From: Semisulcospira habei
Taxonomy: Eukaryota; Mollusca; Gastropoda; Semisulcospiridae
DNA length: 64,000 bases
NCBI GenBank assembly: GCA_036245525.1
Contig: BTPG01000004.1
Coordinates: 235,759,973-235,823,972 of the forward strand
Reading direction: 5' to 3'
Both the position numbers and the translations under genes were made by a program. Positions 22,685 to 33,039 of this stretch are shown here, in pieces (the first letter of the stretch is position 1; the number at the start of each line of letters is the position of its first letter). Below the pieces are notes generated by a model, which had not been told where the DNA came from, did no database searches, and saw only the letters and a program-made list of their open reading frames with translations.

Positions 22685-25600
22685 ACATGGTCTAAGGGAA
22701 GGTGACCCCGACAGAAAACCCCTGGTCCTCCTAGTAAGGGGGTTGGGCGTGGGGGTAGCTTCCCCACCATACAAAAAAGGAAATAGCTACAAAAACGCCG
22801 ACGAAAAGACAAACAGAAATTCCTTTCCTGGAGGAGGAAGGTTCTTCTACCAGAAGATTTATGACGTCCTGTGGTGAAAGCCGGAAGTCTTCGGAAGCCA
22901 CAGGACCGAGCCGCCTCTCTCTATCCAGGGACACAACCATGGGCACATGGAACGTCAAGACCATGTACCAGAGCGGCAAGGCCGCCCAGATAGCAGCGAA
23001 ATGCAAAAGTACAACCTTTCCCTGATAGGTATCAGTGAAGCCAGATGGACGCAGTCTGGCCAGAAAAGGCTGTTAAGTGGGGAGATGATTCTGTATTCAG
23101 GTCATGAAGAGGAGAATGCCCCCCATACAGAAGGAGTAGCATTCATGCTGTCACCAGTGGCACAGAGATGGGCTGGGAACCTCTTGGGCCAAGAATTATC
23201 ACAGCAACCTTTAGAACCAAGAAAAAGCTCAAGCTGAACGTCATCCAGTGTTATGCGCCCACTAATGACAGTGACGAGGAAGAGAAACAAGAGTTCTACG
23301 ACCGACTCCAGAGTGCCGTGGACAAATGTGCGGAGCGAGACATCACCATCGTCATGGGCGATTTTAATGCCAAAATAGGGGAGGACAACACCGGATACGA
23401 AGAGGTGATGGGGAGACAAGGACTAGGGGAGATGAGTGAGAGCGGGGAGAGGTTTGTAGACTTTTGTGCTCTAAACAGACTTGTCATTGGAGGCAGCATC
23501 TTCCCACACAGAAGAATACACAAAGCAACGTGGGTCTCACCTGACCATACTACAGAGCCGAACCAAATAGACCATATCTGCATTAGCAAGAAATTTAGAA
23601 GATCCCTTCAACATGTTCGAGTGAGGAGGGGAGCAGATATCGCCTCAGACCACCATCTGCTCACCTTAAGAATAAAGCTCAAGTTAAAGAAAAGCCGCAC
23701 AGAGACAACAAGAAGACAGCGCTATAATGTAGGCCTCCTGAGAGAGACTCGAGTGAGAGAAGAGTTCAAACTGGTGCTGTCCAACCGGTTTCAAGCGCTA
23801 CAGGAGCTAGTAAATGAAGAGGAGGTGGTCACCACAGAGCAGCAGTGGAAGGCAGTTAGAGAGGCCCGCGCTGAACTCAACCTGCAAAGACACTGTAGGG
23901 TTCAGGAAACACCATCACAATAACTGGCTGTCGGCACAGACCTTGAAGAAGATAGAAGTGAGGAAGCAGAAGAAAGCAATTGTCAACAACAGTCGCACGA
24001 GAGCAGCCAAAGCAAGGGCACAGGAGGAATACTCGGAAGCCAACCGCGAGGTGAAGAGGAGTATCAGGGCAGACAAGAGGGCCTACACAGACAGCCTGGC
24101 AGCAGAGGCAGAAAAGGCAGCAGGCAGCGGCAACATAAAACAGCTCTACGATATTACCAGAAGATTGTCGGGCAAGTATGGCCATACAGAAAGACCAGTA
24201 AAAGACAAGGAAGGCAAGCCTATTGCAGACAGAGCAGACCAACTCGACAGATGGGCCGAGTATTTTGAAGAGTTACTGAACAGACCCAGCCCACCCGACC
24301 CCCCAGACATCCAGCCAGCAGAGACCGACCTACCCATCAGCTGTGACAGACCCAGCCGGGAAGAGATCAGAAGAGCAGTGGCATTTTTGAAGAACGGCAA
24401 AGCAGCAGGACCAGATGGCATCCCAGCGGAGTCTCTGAAAGCAGACCTAGAGACAGCAGTAGAGATGTTATATCCAATGTTTGGAAAGATCTGGGAAGAG
24501 CAGGTGATGCCGGCTGACTGGAAGGAGGGGTACCTAATCAAGCTTCCCAAGAAAGGCGACCTCAGCAAGTGTTCCAACTATAGAGGAATCACCTTGCTGT
24601 CAGTACCAGAAAAGGTCTTCAACAGGATCATCCTGGAGAGAATGAAGAGCTCCGTTGACCCCCAGCTGAGAGACCAGCAAGCAGGATTCAGGAAAAAACG
24701 ATCATGTACAGACCAGATCGCCACTCTCCGCATCATCGTGGAACAGTCTCTGGAGTGGAGCTCCCCGCTGTACGTCAACTTTGTGGATTACGAGAAAGCA
24801 TTTGACAGCGTGGACCGAGAGACTCTGTGGAAACTCCTACGACACTACGGTGTACCTACAAAGCTCGTCCGCCTGATCAAGAGCAGCTACGATGGCATGA
24901 CATGTCGCGTGATCCACGAAGGGCAGTTCACCAGGGAGCTCCAGGTCAGAACCGGTGTCAGGCAGGGGTGTCTGCTGTCTCCGTTCCTCTTCCTACTGGC
25001 CATAGACTGGGTCATGAAGAGGACCACAGAGCAGAGAAGAAGCGGAATACAGTGGACACTGTGGACACAGCTTGACGACCTCGATTTTGCAGATGACTTG
25101 GCATTACTGTCCCACACGCATCAACAAATGCAGGACAAGACCACGAGGCTTGCTGACATCTCGTCCCAAGTGGGCCTCACCATCCACAAACAGAAAACAA
25201 AGACAATGAGGCTGAACGAAACCAGGGAAGAACCAGTCTTGCTTGCTGGCACCCCGTTGGAGGAGGTGGAGTCCTTCACCTATCTCGGGAGCATCATAGA
25301 CAAAAAAGGCGGCACTGATGCAGATGTCAGAGCACGAATCGGTAAAGCCAGAGCAGCCTTTCTCCAGTTGAAAAAAGTGTGGAGTTCCAGAGAGCTGTCA
25401 CAAAACACCAAAGTCCGGATTTTCAACTCCAACGTAAAAGCAGTTCTCCTATATGGAGCAGAGACTTGCAGATTGACAAAAACCACTGTCAACAGATCTT
25501 CATAAACAGTTGCCTTAGAAGAATTTTGAAAATCCACTGGCCAGAGAAGATCAGCAACATCAGACTCTGGGAGAGAACAGAGCAGATAACAGCAGAGAAT

Positions 25601-25872
25601 GAAATTGGGCGAAAAAGATGGGGATGGATTGGTCACAGTCTGAGAAAGCCAGCTTCCAGTATCACTAGGCAGGCATTGTCATGGAATCCCCAGGGAAAGA
25701 GGAAAAGAGGTAGGCCGAGAAACTCCTGGTGTCGAGACCTCCAAGCAGTCATCAAGAGAATGGGAACCACCTGGAGTAAAATCGAAGGAGAAGCACAGGA
25801 CAGGAGTCGCTGGAGGTCTCTCGTCGACGGCCTATACCCGGGTAGGGGTGACAGGCGTAAGTAAGTAAGTAT
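22685..25872 (+). mobile_element. RTE-type LINE, near full length, frame-broken
   Basis: The 5' region is GC-rich with GGTCCTCCTAGTAAGGGGGT; the 3' end is a short GTAAGTAAGTAAGTA tail directly after the stop codon, as in RTE elements that lack a long 3' UTR. No convincing target duplication was found at the two ends. Confidence 0.75.
22939..25864 (+). pseudogene. RTE endonuclease-reverse transcriptase, several frameshifts
   Basis: The ATG at 22939 opens with GTWNVKTMYQSGK; a frame break near 22999 follows. The endonuclease continues with LIGISEARWT, GHEEENAPHTEGVA, then (23168-23900) NVIQCYAPTND, VMGDFNAKIG, NQIDHICIS and IASDHHLL. RT (23814-25505): KAAGPDGIPAE, NYRGITLLSVPEK, FVDYEKAFDSVDRE, GVRQGCLLSPFLF and LDFADDLALLS. 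After a break near 25480 the C-terminal part (to 25864) has WGWIGHSLRKP and GRPRNSW. Four or more breaks make this copy non-functional as written. Confidence 0.85.
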
Positions 25873-26680
25873 AAGACAAGACGATCATTTGCATCCTCTT
25901 GTTCTATACCTGCGTATTTCTCTGTGGGCTGGCGATTGGGTGCCTGATAGGCGGGGGCAAGGGATCTGTTTGTCTGTCCAGCACTGAGTGATTCCCCTTG
26001 GTTTGTGTACAATTCTGCCAGCGCTAGCCTCACCTATCTGGTTTGAGTACCTATAAAATGTGCCTACTTGTGCTTACATCTGAACCTGCCTGCTGAAAAT
26101 GATGTAACACGGATGGTAGCACCGATGCAATACAAGAACCAAGAAAAAAATAATGAAGCAGCAGTTGTGTCCACATCTCACACATTTTTATTTGTTTTAT
26201 TATATGTTCAGGTCACATACAGTCATCAAGACACAGTTTCAGTTAATGTGTTGGTCTGTGACTTTGAACCTTACAGCTGTGAGCTATAGGACCAAGTCAA
26301 AGAGCAGAACATACACTGCACATACAGCAGCATCAATTCTTACTGTAAAATGAGGCAGACAGGTAGATGGACAAAAATCCCATCAAAAGCTTCACTTTTG
26401 CGTCATAAATTGGTATTGCCGTTATCCGAATTTCCTAGATCATAATTATTGCTGAAAAATTGCACACCCAAAAACATTGCATATGCATGCACACGCACAT
26501 GCATGCAAACATGCATGCATGCACACGCACGAACACCTTGCCATACATTTTTTTAAAAAAAATATTTACATACTGTGTGTACTAAAATTCAGTACATGAG
26601 AAATATATGTGTTTATGAGTCATGACAAACACACGAACACATTGCCCGAATGAGAAAAATACATTGTACATGTACATACA
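25873..26680. other. Intergenic DNA
   Basis: No gene recognised. CATGCA/CACACGCA simple repeats lie at about 26478-26530. Confidence 0.4.
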
Positions 26681-26705
26681 GTCAAACCTGTCACACATGT
26701 ACATA

Positions 26706-26880
26706 CAGTCAAACCTGTCAAGGTGACCACTTGTATAATGCAACCAAGCGTCTCAGCAGACCACACATCTTTTGGCCCCACGGTCTGTCTGTTACTAAGA
26801 TGAGCTGTGCAAGGAGCCCACCTTTCAAGGCGACCACATTTTGATTGTCGCTTGGGAGGTCACCTTACCAGGTTTGACTG
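26706..26880. mobile_element. Tc1/mariner-type MITE
   Basis: 175 bp with terminal inverted repeats CAGTCAAACCTGTCAAGGTG on the left and its near-complement GGTTTGACTG on the right, flanked by TA on both sides (26704-26705 and 26881-26882). A 24-bp direct repeat of the left end (ACATGTACATACAGTCAAAC) lies just upstream at 26668-26701. No transposase; non-autonomous. Confidence 0.85.
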
Positions 26881-26883
26881 TAT

Positions 26884-27370
26884 GTGAAATACAATACAAT
26901 ACAATACAATACAATACAATACAACTTTATTGCCTGTTCGAGTCAAAACACGATGGAAATTTGCCTTTTGGCTCGTCATAAAACAACAAGACTAGACACT
27001 GATAAACACTATAAGAATATTCCATTAAAATTATCATTGCAGCAATCTATCACAAGCAATCTATCACAAGATGGGAGTAATGTTATTTAAATCACATATT
27101 ATATATCACGTCGCTATAATCAAGAGTTCAAAATCGTGACAGCAGTTGGAATAAAAGACTTCTTAAAAACATTCAGTGCTTTTTCCTACTCACTTGGTAG
27201 CTTCTTCTAAATTACAAGCACTGGCAGTCAACCCTTTCGGTCTAGTTTTTTACCTGATGGTAGCATTTGAAACTGATCAAATAGTGGGTGACCAGGATCA
27301 CTGACAATGCTAGCAGCTTTCCTTCGGACAGCCCTATGGTACAGATCATCTAATGGCCAATGATCTTCCC
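26884..27370 (-). mobile_element. LINE 3' fragment, inverted, with (ATTGT)n tail
   Basis: Read on the - strand, a decayed C-terminal reverse-transcriptase end (HRAVRRKAASIVSDPGHPLF, then LPSGKK and FIPTAVTILN) is followed by AATAAAGTTG and a tail of ATTGT repeats (26888-26928). The DPxHPLFxxFxxLPSGK motif is typical of LINE C-termini. 5'-truncated. Confidence 0.75.
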
Positions 27371-27522
27371 AGTTGTTATATTTATTTATCACAAACACAG
27401 TCTACATTTCAAACATGTGTTTTGCGTGATGTGTATTGGTGAACAGTCTCAGCAACTTATGTTTTAAATTACCATACTGGCTTGCTGTTTGCCACAGACT
27501 AAAGTTCAGCAACACATTTTTC

Positions 27523-27620
27523 AGATGTATGTGTATATTGATTTACAGATTTGCTGTTTTCTGTTCCACGATAGTGGAACAGAAAACAGCAAATCTGTAA
27601 ATCAATATACACATACATCT
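27523..27620. repeat. Perfect 47-bp inverted repeat with 4-nt loop
   Basis: The arms 27523-27569 and 27574-27620 are exact complements around GATA. Imperfect pairing extends about 12 bp further out. A diverged partial copy follows at about 27650-27735. Confidence 0.92.
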
Positions 27621-27875
27621 AAAAAGTGTGTTTTTCAACCATAGCCTGTGTCATGGAACAGAAGATGTCGATTCTGTAAATCAACATACTGTACAAGTGC
27701 ATCCCAAAATTGTGTTTTCGACTGTAGCCTATGAGAAAAAAACACCCAGTATGACAATAACCTTTTTCCACACATATTTACAAGCCGACTGAGACAAGCG
27801 AATGAGAAATGAGTAAAATGATTGAAAAAAATGAGAAAAACTCACTTACACTGCACGTCAGTAAATGAAAACAAG

Positions 27876-28007
27876 TGAAATACATGCATGTTTATCAGCA
27901 TTAAACACAAAGCCACACACAAGCTGTGGGCAAAACATAGTGAAATACATGCATGTTTATCAGCATTAAACACAAAGCCACACACAAGCTGTGGGCAAAA
28001 CATCATT
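27876..28007. repeat. 65-bp direct duplication
   Basis: Two adjacent, essentially identical copies of a 65-bp unit beginning GTGAAATACATGCATGTTTA. Confidence 0.85.
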
Positions 28008-28091
28008 TCAAATGAGTAAATCAAGGAGCAAGTAAAACAAAATAAGAAAATATGCGTAGACACATGCATACGTGAGTGCACTCACCCAACC

Positions 28092-28099
<8 letters not shown>

Positions 28100-28131
<32 letters not shown>
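28100..28131. repeat. (CA)n microsatellite
   Basis: About 16 CA repeats following CCCACCCACC. Confidence 0.95.
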
Positions 28132-28133
<2 letters not shown>

Positions 28134-28267
28134 CTGTCCATGCTGCTAGTGGGTGTACTGTTACAGAGACATAGACATGTAGCCATATATATTTCTTTGT
28201 CTCAGCATTACTGTTGGCTCATGACTTTATTCATTTGACTTGTTTAAAAGAAATAAAAACAAGAAAG

Positions 28268-28334
28268 ATTGATTGTACATTGCTTAACGTCCCGACAACA
28301 AGACTTTCTCAGGACGTGTAAAAAAAAAAAAAAA
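28268..28334 (-). mobile_element. Tail-only fragment of the SINE-like retroposon
   Basis: Only the 3' end is present, inverted: GATTGATTGTACATTGCTTA through TCTCAGGACGTG, then poly-A. It is strongly 5'-truncated. Confidence 0.8.
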
Positions 28335-28379
28335 AAGCAAAACTCTTATGCCTCACGTGTATGACTGATTCACATGTGT

Positions 28380-28990
28380 GGCCTTTGTGACCTTGACCTT
28401 TCTGACATGTCACAGAAATGAGCAAATGTTCAAATGTCTTAAAATAAGAAAAGGGCTGGATTCTGTATCTGCGAAATCAAAGTTATGCATTTTTCACAAA
28501 TTTGTTAACCACCGTGAACCTTGACCTTTGTGATGGGTTAACTAAATCAGTGTGCATAGAAAGGTCTCGTCATCAGCGACCTATACAAAGGTCTCATCAT
28601 CAGCGACCTATACGCCAAATTTGATTGCAATGTTTGCAAACATTTTGATAAAAACTACAATTCTATCCAAAATTGGCATTTTTCACACATCTGCCAGCCT
28701 CTTGTGACCCTTGAACTTTCTGAGGGGTCATCCAAATTTGTATGCATAGATAAGTCTTACCATCAGGTATCTCTGTACCAAGTTTGGGTTTGAAGTTGAA
28801 AATAGTATTTGAGAAAAAAAATGTTTTTGTAAAAAATGTCTTTAAAAAAAAAAACTATTTCTGGGTCACCCCATGACCTATTTCTGGACCTGCTGTGACC
28901 TTGACTTTGAGAGAGGTCACTGAAATTGGATGTTTCGAAAGGTTTGTCATAATGCATCCTTGGGCCAAGTTTGAAGTCCGTGTTTCAACT
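28380..28990. repeat. Degenerate dispersed repeat with TGACCTTGACC motifs
   Basis: Four loose modules each contain a variant of GTGACCTTGACCTTTCTGA and a following GGTCA; another relative is at about 35520-35540. No ORF. The motif equals the complement of TCAAGGTCA, a nuclear-receptor monomer site, but in a repeat this may be coincidence. Confidence 0.45.
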
Positions 28991-29272
28991 AGCCTCCGAG
29001 AAAATGCCAACGTTAAAGTTTACTGCGGACGACAGACGGACAACCACTGGCCCAGAACACAGACTCACTTTTGCTTCACACGTGAGCCAACATTTATTTT
29101 TTCAGTATTTCTTTCAAGCACACACAAAAACAGTACAGATAATGTGCAGAGCACACACTAAATTCAGCACTTTCCTTGAACTATCACACATCACCACCCT
29201 CTACCTGCTACACAAGGGTGGCAGATCAAGGGAGGTAAGCAATGTGCTAGTCTGCTTAACCCGCTTGTGCAT

Positions 29273-29568
29273 GCAGTCACTGATACAGTAAACAATACCA
29301 GTGGCTACCTGCACAAAGGAGACAGTCACTGATACAGTAAACAATACCAGTGGCTACCTGCACAAAGGAGACAGTCACTGATACAGTAAACAATACCAGT
29401 GGCTACCTGCACAAAGGAGACAGTCACTGATACAGTAAACAATACCAGTGGCTACCTGCACAAAGGAGACAGTCACTGATACGGTAAACAATACCAGTGG
29501 CTACCTGCACAAAGGAGACAGTCACTGATACGGTAAACAATACCAGTGGCTACCTGCACAAAGGAGTT
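29273..29568. repeat. 49-bp minisatellite, about 6 copies
   Basis: Nearly identical units containing CAGTCACTGATACAGTAAAC and TACCTGCACAAAGGAGA. Confidence 0.95.
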
Positions 29569-29573
29569 CTCTC

Positions 29574-29832
29574 CTGGAGCCTGTTGCGTAAGCGAGCTTA
29601 GTCCTGCAAGGCAAGGCGCTCTGCTATAGCGTAACTCCTTGCTTTGTGGCTGTCGCAGGACATAGCTCTCCAACGCAACTGAGGCCTGCTATATTCACAA
29701 GGGTGTTGATCTTCTGGAGCCAGTTGAAAACGTAATTCCTGCTCCAGCCACTAAGCAAGGTGCTCCGCTATAGCGGTACACCTTGCTTAGTGGCTGGAGC
29801 AGGACTCCGCTCTGAAGCGCAACTGCAGCCAG
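29574..29832. mobile_element. Foldback element, two diverged hairpins
   Basis: 29737-29762 and 29779-29804 are complementary arms (left arm TCCTGCTCCAGCCACTAAGC) around a loop holding the palindrome CCGCTATAGCGG. A diverged copy of the same fold lies at about 29609-29663, and a third at about 31207-31325. No ORF. Confidence 0.7.
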
Positions 29833-29901
29833 CATCCGCTGTACAAAGTTGATAGAAAATTGCAGTCCGAGCATTGAAAATCCTGCTTATAGATCTCTCT
29901 T

Positions 29902-30145
29902 TCACGATTTTTCCTGTTTTTTCTTGTCCTGTGACCCCTTTGACAGCCCATACAGTAATCCAGCTGTGGCCACAAAAGCCGTGCCCAGCGCAAAGCCAGT
30001 CAGGAAACCATCCACCTGGTCGCTCTTCTTTTTACCGTAACGGCACCAAGCCGCAAAATGTTCACAGTTGTCAAAAAGCACATTGTAGCCAATAGTGCCT
30101 AGCCGAGAGAGTGCATTATTGACAATCTCTTCCTTTGACAAGGGC
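29902..30145 (-). CDS. LRAT-domain gene, exon 3
   Basis: The acceptor is TTCTTTGTACAG and the stop codon is at 29904-29902. It encodes PLSKEEIVNNA, the catalytic NCEHF motif, the hydrophobic helix and the basic tail. Confidence 0.9.
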
Positions 30146-32759
30146 CTGTACAAAGAATCAGAACACATACTTAAATGCAGTTCAGAAAACAAAGATAAAT
30201 TCTGAATACAAGTCAGTATAATTGATTTTCAGTCATACTCATGAGTGTCTCCATGTTCATCCCCTCTCCCCCCCCAAAAAAAAAAAAAACAAAAAAAAAA
30301 ACAACACAAAACAAACCCCTCCCCAACCCCATAACACACATCCTCCCCTCCCAACACAACATGGTAATGTATTTCGTAACTCACCGGAATTTCCTGTCCT
30401 TGTCATTGTTCTTTTTGGCCAAACTGCCCTCCACCACGCTCCAAAACTTGTCAATCTTGACCAGAGCCTTGCGGAAACTGCGCCCACAGATGGTCAGGAG
30501 GTGGGTGGAGTCGACCTGTCCGTTAATGCCATCATTATCAGCACCGGCCAGATGTACCACCTCCTCATTTCCTGTTAGGGAAATTCATCAGTTATTTTCA
30601 AAGGCTGCACCTCATTTGGGATTGTCAGATTCATTTTTGTACCTGGAGCTGACGCTCAGAATGTTTCTCCAGGTACAAATGGATCTGACATCAACTGAGC
30701 AACAATTCACTGGTTTCCCGCCCCTTCCCCCCTCAACTCTCCCATCATTTATTGCCGTTTACAAGTTAATTCTGCTTTTGTGAGCAACGCACACATAGTA
30801 GACAAGCAGTCACAGTAAATGGAGATAACTCATATACCCAGCAAGCTACGGTCATCAAACCAACATTAACCCTTATCATTCGGAATACACCAGTGTGTGA
30901 AGTAAGCTTGACTAAAATAGTTCAAGGGTAGTGCCAGAATAGCTTGGCGCCTCTAGGCGCCAAGCTATTCTGGCACCACCCTTGAACTAAAGCCATTGGT
31001 TTATATCCTTATCTGTAAGTACTATAATGTAGCTTGCATATGGCAGTGGACACAGTATGATAGGGGTTAACTGCATGCAACCAGTGCATGGCTGTGTGCT
31101 GGGCAACTGTGGCTGACCTCAAGACCTTTTGCTACTGGGTAGCTGTTGACAAGTTTGCATTCAAGGTAAAGGTCACAAATCACAGACCATTGGTCAGTCG
31201 CATGTGCGAGCTCAGTCCTGCGCCAGCCACTAAGCTGCAATTCAAGGTCCTGCGCTACAGCAGGGTGAGTGTCGTGGCGCTATAGCAGAGCACCTTACTC
31301 ACTGACTGATGCAAGACTAAGCTCATTCAGAAAACGGGCCCCACCACACTGACAAGTACATGGGGTGAGTGCTTGTGGGGCGGTCCGTGGTGCAGTGGTT
31401 AAGGCGCCTGCCACTAATGCTAAAGGTGCAAGGTTCGATACCGGGTTCTGGCATCGGACTTTTCTCCTCTAGTAAGTGTCACCATTAATTCGGGCGGACC
31501 GCCGGGGGTTCTTTCTCCGGGTACTCCGGTTCTTCCTCCCCCACGACTTTGGTATCAATTGCAGCCGACTTAATCAAATTTCAAGCATAAAACAATTTGA
31601 ATTTCCAAAACTTCAGTAGCTCGCTTGAGCTTGCCCTTAGCACCACGTGAATGTTCTGTGTTTATGTACAGTGTGTGGGTGAATGTGCGTGATTCACTTG
31701 AGCGTGCTTGTTGTGTTTAGTTCGCGGCGGCGCTTTGAGCCGATATTCAATTGGGTAAAGCACCTATTTAATGCTCTGATTTATTTATTATTATTTATTT
31801 ATTTATTCTCACACTGGCAAGCACATGGGATGAGTGCAATAAACTCCAGCTAAATGATGGTAAAACAGAGTCCATGCTTATCACAGCTGATGTGCCTCCT
31901 TCGCAGTTGTCCTGTCTTCCCAGTCACATCTCTGTCTGTCAAAATCAAATCACTTTCTCTGATAGACTGTCCTGCATGTGCTTTAACTCTCTCAGCCTGA
32001 CGTCTCCTGCCTATATCCCTGACTTACTCCATCTGTATACTCCATCTCGCACCCTCTGCTCTTCCTCCGACACCCGTAAATTTTGCCTTCCCAATTTGAA
32101 ATGTAAAACACGTGGCGGTCGTGCTTTCTCCCATCTTGTCCCTGCCACTTGGAACAGTCTCCCCGCCCCTGTCCGTAACTGTCAAACCCTCTCCTCATTC
32201 AAAACCCATATCTACCACGCTGCCTTTTACAAGTTCATTTCCCCAGCCATGCACAATTCATCACCACTGTCACGTGTGTGTGTGTGTGTGTTCGTATGTT
32301 GTGTGTGTGTGCGTGTTGGCTGTTAGCCTTTTCGTTGTACCAGCACTTAGAGCTACTTTTAGAATAAGCGCGTAACAAATCTCCTTTATTATTATTATGT
32401 CCAGAGGATAAAACTGTCAAATTTGAATATTACAATTATTGAGATCTACAGTGTATGTCACAGTTCTGTAGACAGATCTACCATGATAGTTCAAGGGTGG
32501 TGCTGGAATAGCTTGGTGCCCACAGGCGTGAAGCTATTCCGACACCGCTCTTGAACTATCATGATCAATCTGCATTCCTCCATAGCGCGTCTTGACTTTA
32601 TGGGTTAGCAGATAACTTGCTGGGAGAAAAAAAAAAATTACCAATATAAAGGGCCCAGTGAGAGTAAACTCCCCTTGGACACTGGATCATGTCCCCTTCC
32701 TCAAGTTCAGCCAAGACTGTCTCATTATGTTTTTTAATTGCTAGTGCTGTGGCCGCCAT
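29902..32759 (-). CDS. LRAT-domain phospholipase A/acyltransferase-like protein (PLAAT type), complete three-exon gene
   Basis: Exons on the - strand are 32759-32642, 30571-30385 and 30145-29902, all with GT donors and AG acceptors, and with phases that fit (1, then 2). The product is 182 residues. It starts MAATALAIKK; the LRAT core has EGDMIQCPRG, then His34 in YSHWALYIG, His46 in EVVHLAG, and the catalytic cysteine Cys129 in FDNCEHFAAW. The 12-residue spacing of the two histidines matches PLAAT enzymes. A hydrophobic helix (about 149-168) and a Lys-rich tail end the protein, as in membrane-anchored PLAATs. Family members move acyl chains between phospholipids and amines using the Cys-His pair. 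Intron 1 carries a piggyBac-type MITE, a SINE and an L2 scrap. The coding sequence is unbroken, unlike most neighbours. Confidence 0.88.
30385..30571 (-). CDS. LRAT-domain gene, exon 2
   Basis: 187 bp: acceptor CCCTAACAG, donor CCG|GTGAGT. It encodes the second catalytic histidine (VVHLAG) and the charged middle (KALVKIDKFWSVVEG). Confidence 0.88.
30866..31070. mobile_element. piggyBac-type MITE carrying the hairpin core, copy 1 (intron 1 of the LRAT gene)
   Basis: TTAA at 30866-30869 and 31067-31070 flank termini CCCTTATCAT and ATGATAGGGG, the TTAA-CCC arrangement of piggyBac elements. The centre is the dispersed hairpin (AAGGGTAGTGCCAGAATAGC). No transposase. Confidence 0.8.
31200..31340. 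repeat. Diverged foldback element
   Basis: A third relative of the 29574-29832 family: GAGCTCAGTCCTGCGCCAGC pairs loosely with GATGCAAGACTAAGCTCATT. Confidence 0.5.
31373..31809 (+). mobile_element. tRNA-derived SINE
   Basis: The head carries Pol III boxes: GTGGTGCAGTGG (A box, 31387-31398) and GGTTCGATACC (B box, 31432-31442). The body has GGTACTCCGG-type sequence (GGGTACTCCGGTTCTTCC), and the 3' end (GCGCTTTGAG ... TTTATTTATTATTATT) resembles L2 LINE 3' ends in this window. A 28-bp flank (31345-31372 and 31810-31837, three mismatches) looks like an old target duplication within L2 sequence. Confidence 0.8.
31838..32390 (+). pseudogene. L2-type LINE fragment with internal deletion
   Basis: It encodes KLQLNDGKTESML, then after a deletion the C-terminal region (LLHLYTPSRTL, HLVPATWNSLPAPVRN, SSFKTHIYHAAF) and a 3' end with GT repeats (32273-32310), GCGCGTAACAAATC and a TTA-repeat tail. 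Confidence 0.75.
32476..32573. repeat. Hairpin element
   Basis: A diverged copy of the dispersed hairpin: CATGATAGTTCAAGGGTGGT on the left and its complement on the right. Confidence 0.75.
32642..32759 (-). CDS. LRAT-domain gene, exon 1
   Basis: The start codon is at 32759-32757 on the - strand; 39 codons plus one base. It ends ATTG|GTAAT and encodes the first catalytic histidine. It was found by matching the phase and motif order required by exon 2. Confidence 0.85.
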
Positions 32760-32823
32760 CTTTAGGCCTTACGCTGAGGGTGGCCAGCTGTCTCCCTGTC
32801 AACAAGAATGAGAACACAGTGAG

Positions 32824-33039
32824 TTAACCCGAATCATACTGAGGCTGAAAGCTTCAAATGTGTACACTGCCATATGCAAGCTACTGAGTACTTACAGATC
32901 AGAATATATATACCAGTGGCTTTAATTCAAGGGTAGTGCCAGAATAGCTTGGCGCCTCTAGGCGCCAAGCTATTCTGGCACTACCCTTGAACTATTTTAG
33001 TCAAACTTCAGTATTTCACACCCGAATGATAGGGGCTAA
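32824..33039. mobile_element. piggyBac-type MITE, copy 2, inverted relative to copy 1
   Basis: TTAA at 32824-32827 and CTAA at 33036-33039 flank CCCGAATCAT and ATGATAGGGG. The sequence is the reverse complement of the 30866-31070 copy along most of its length. It lies just upstream of LRAT exon 1. Confidence 0.75.

Noticed and set aside
31387..31450. Functional tRNA gene
   Set aside because: A and B boxes are present but the cloverleaf is not; the sequence continues into a SINE body and tail.
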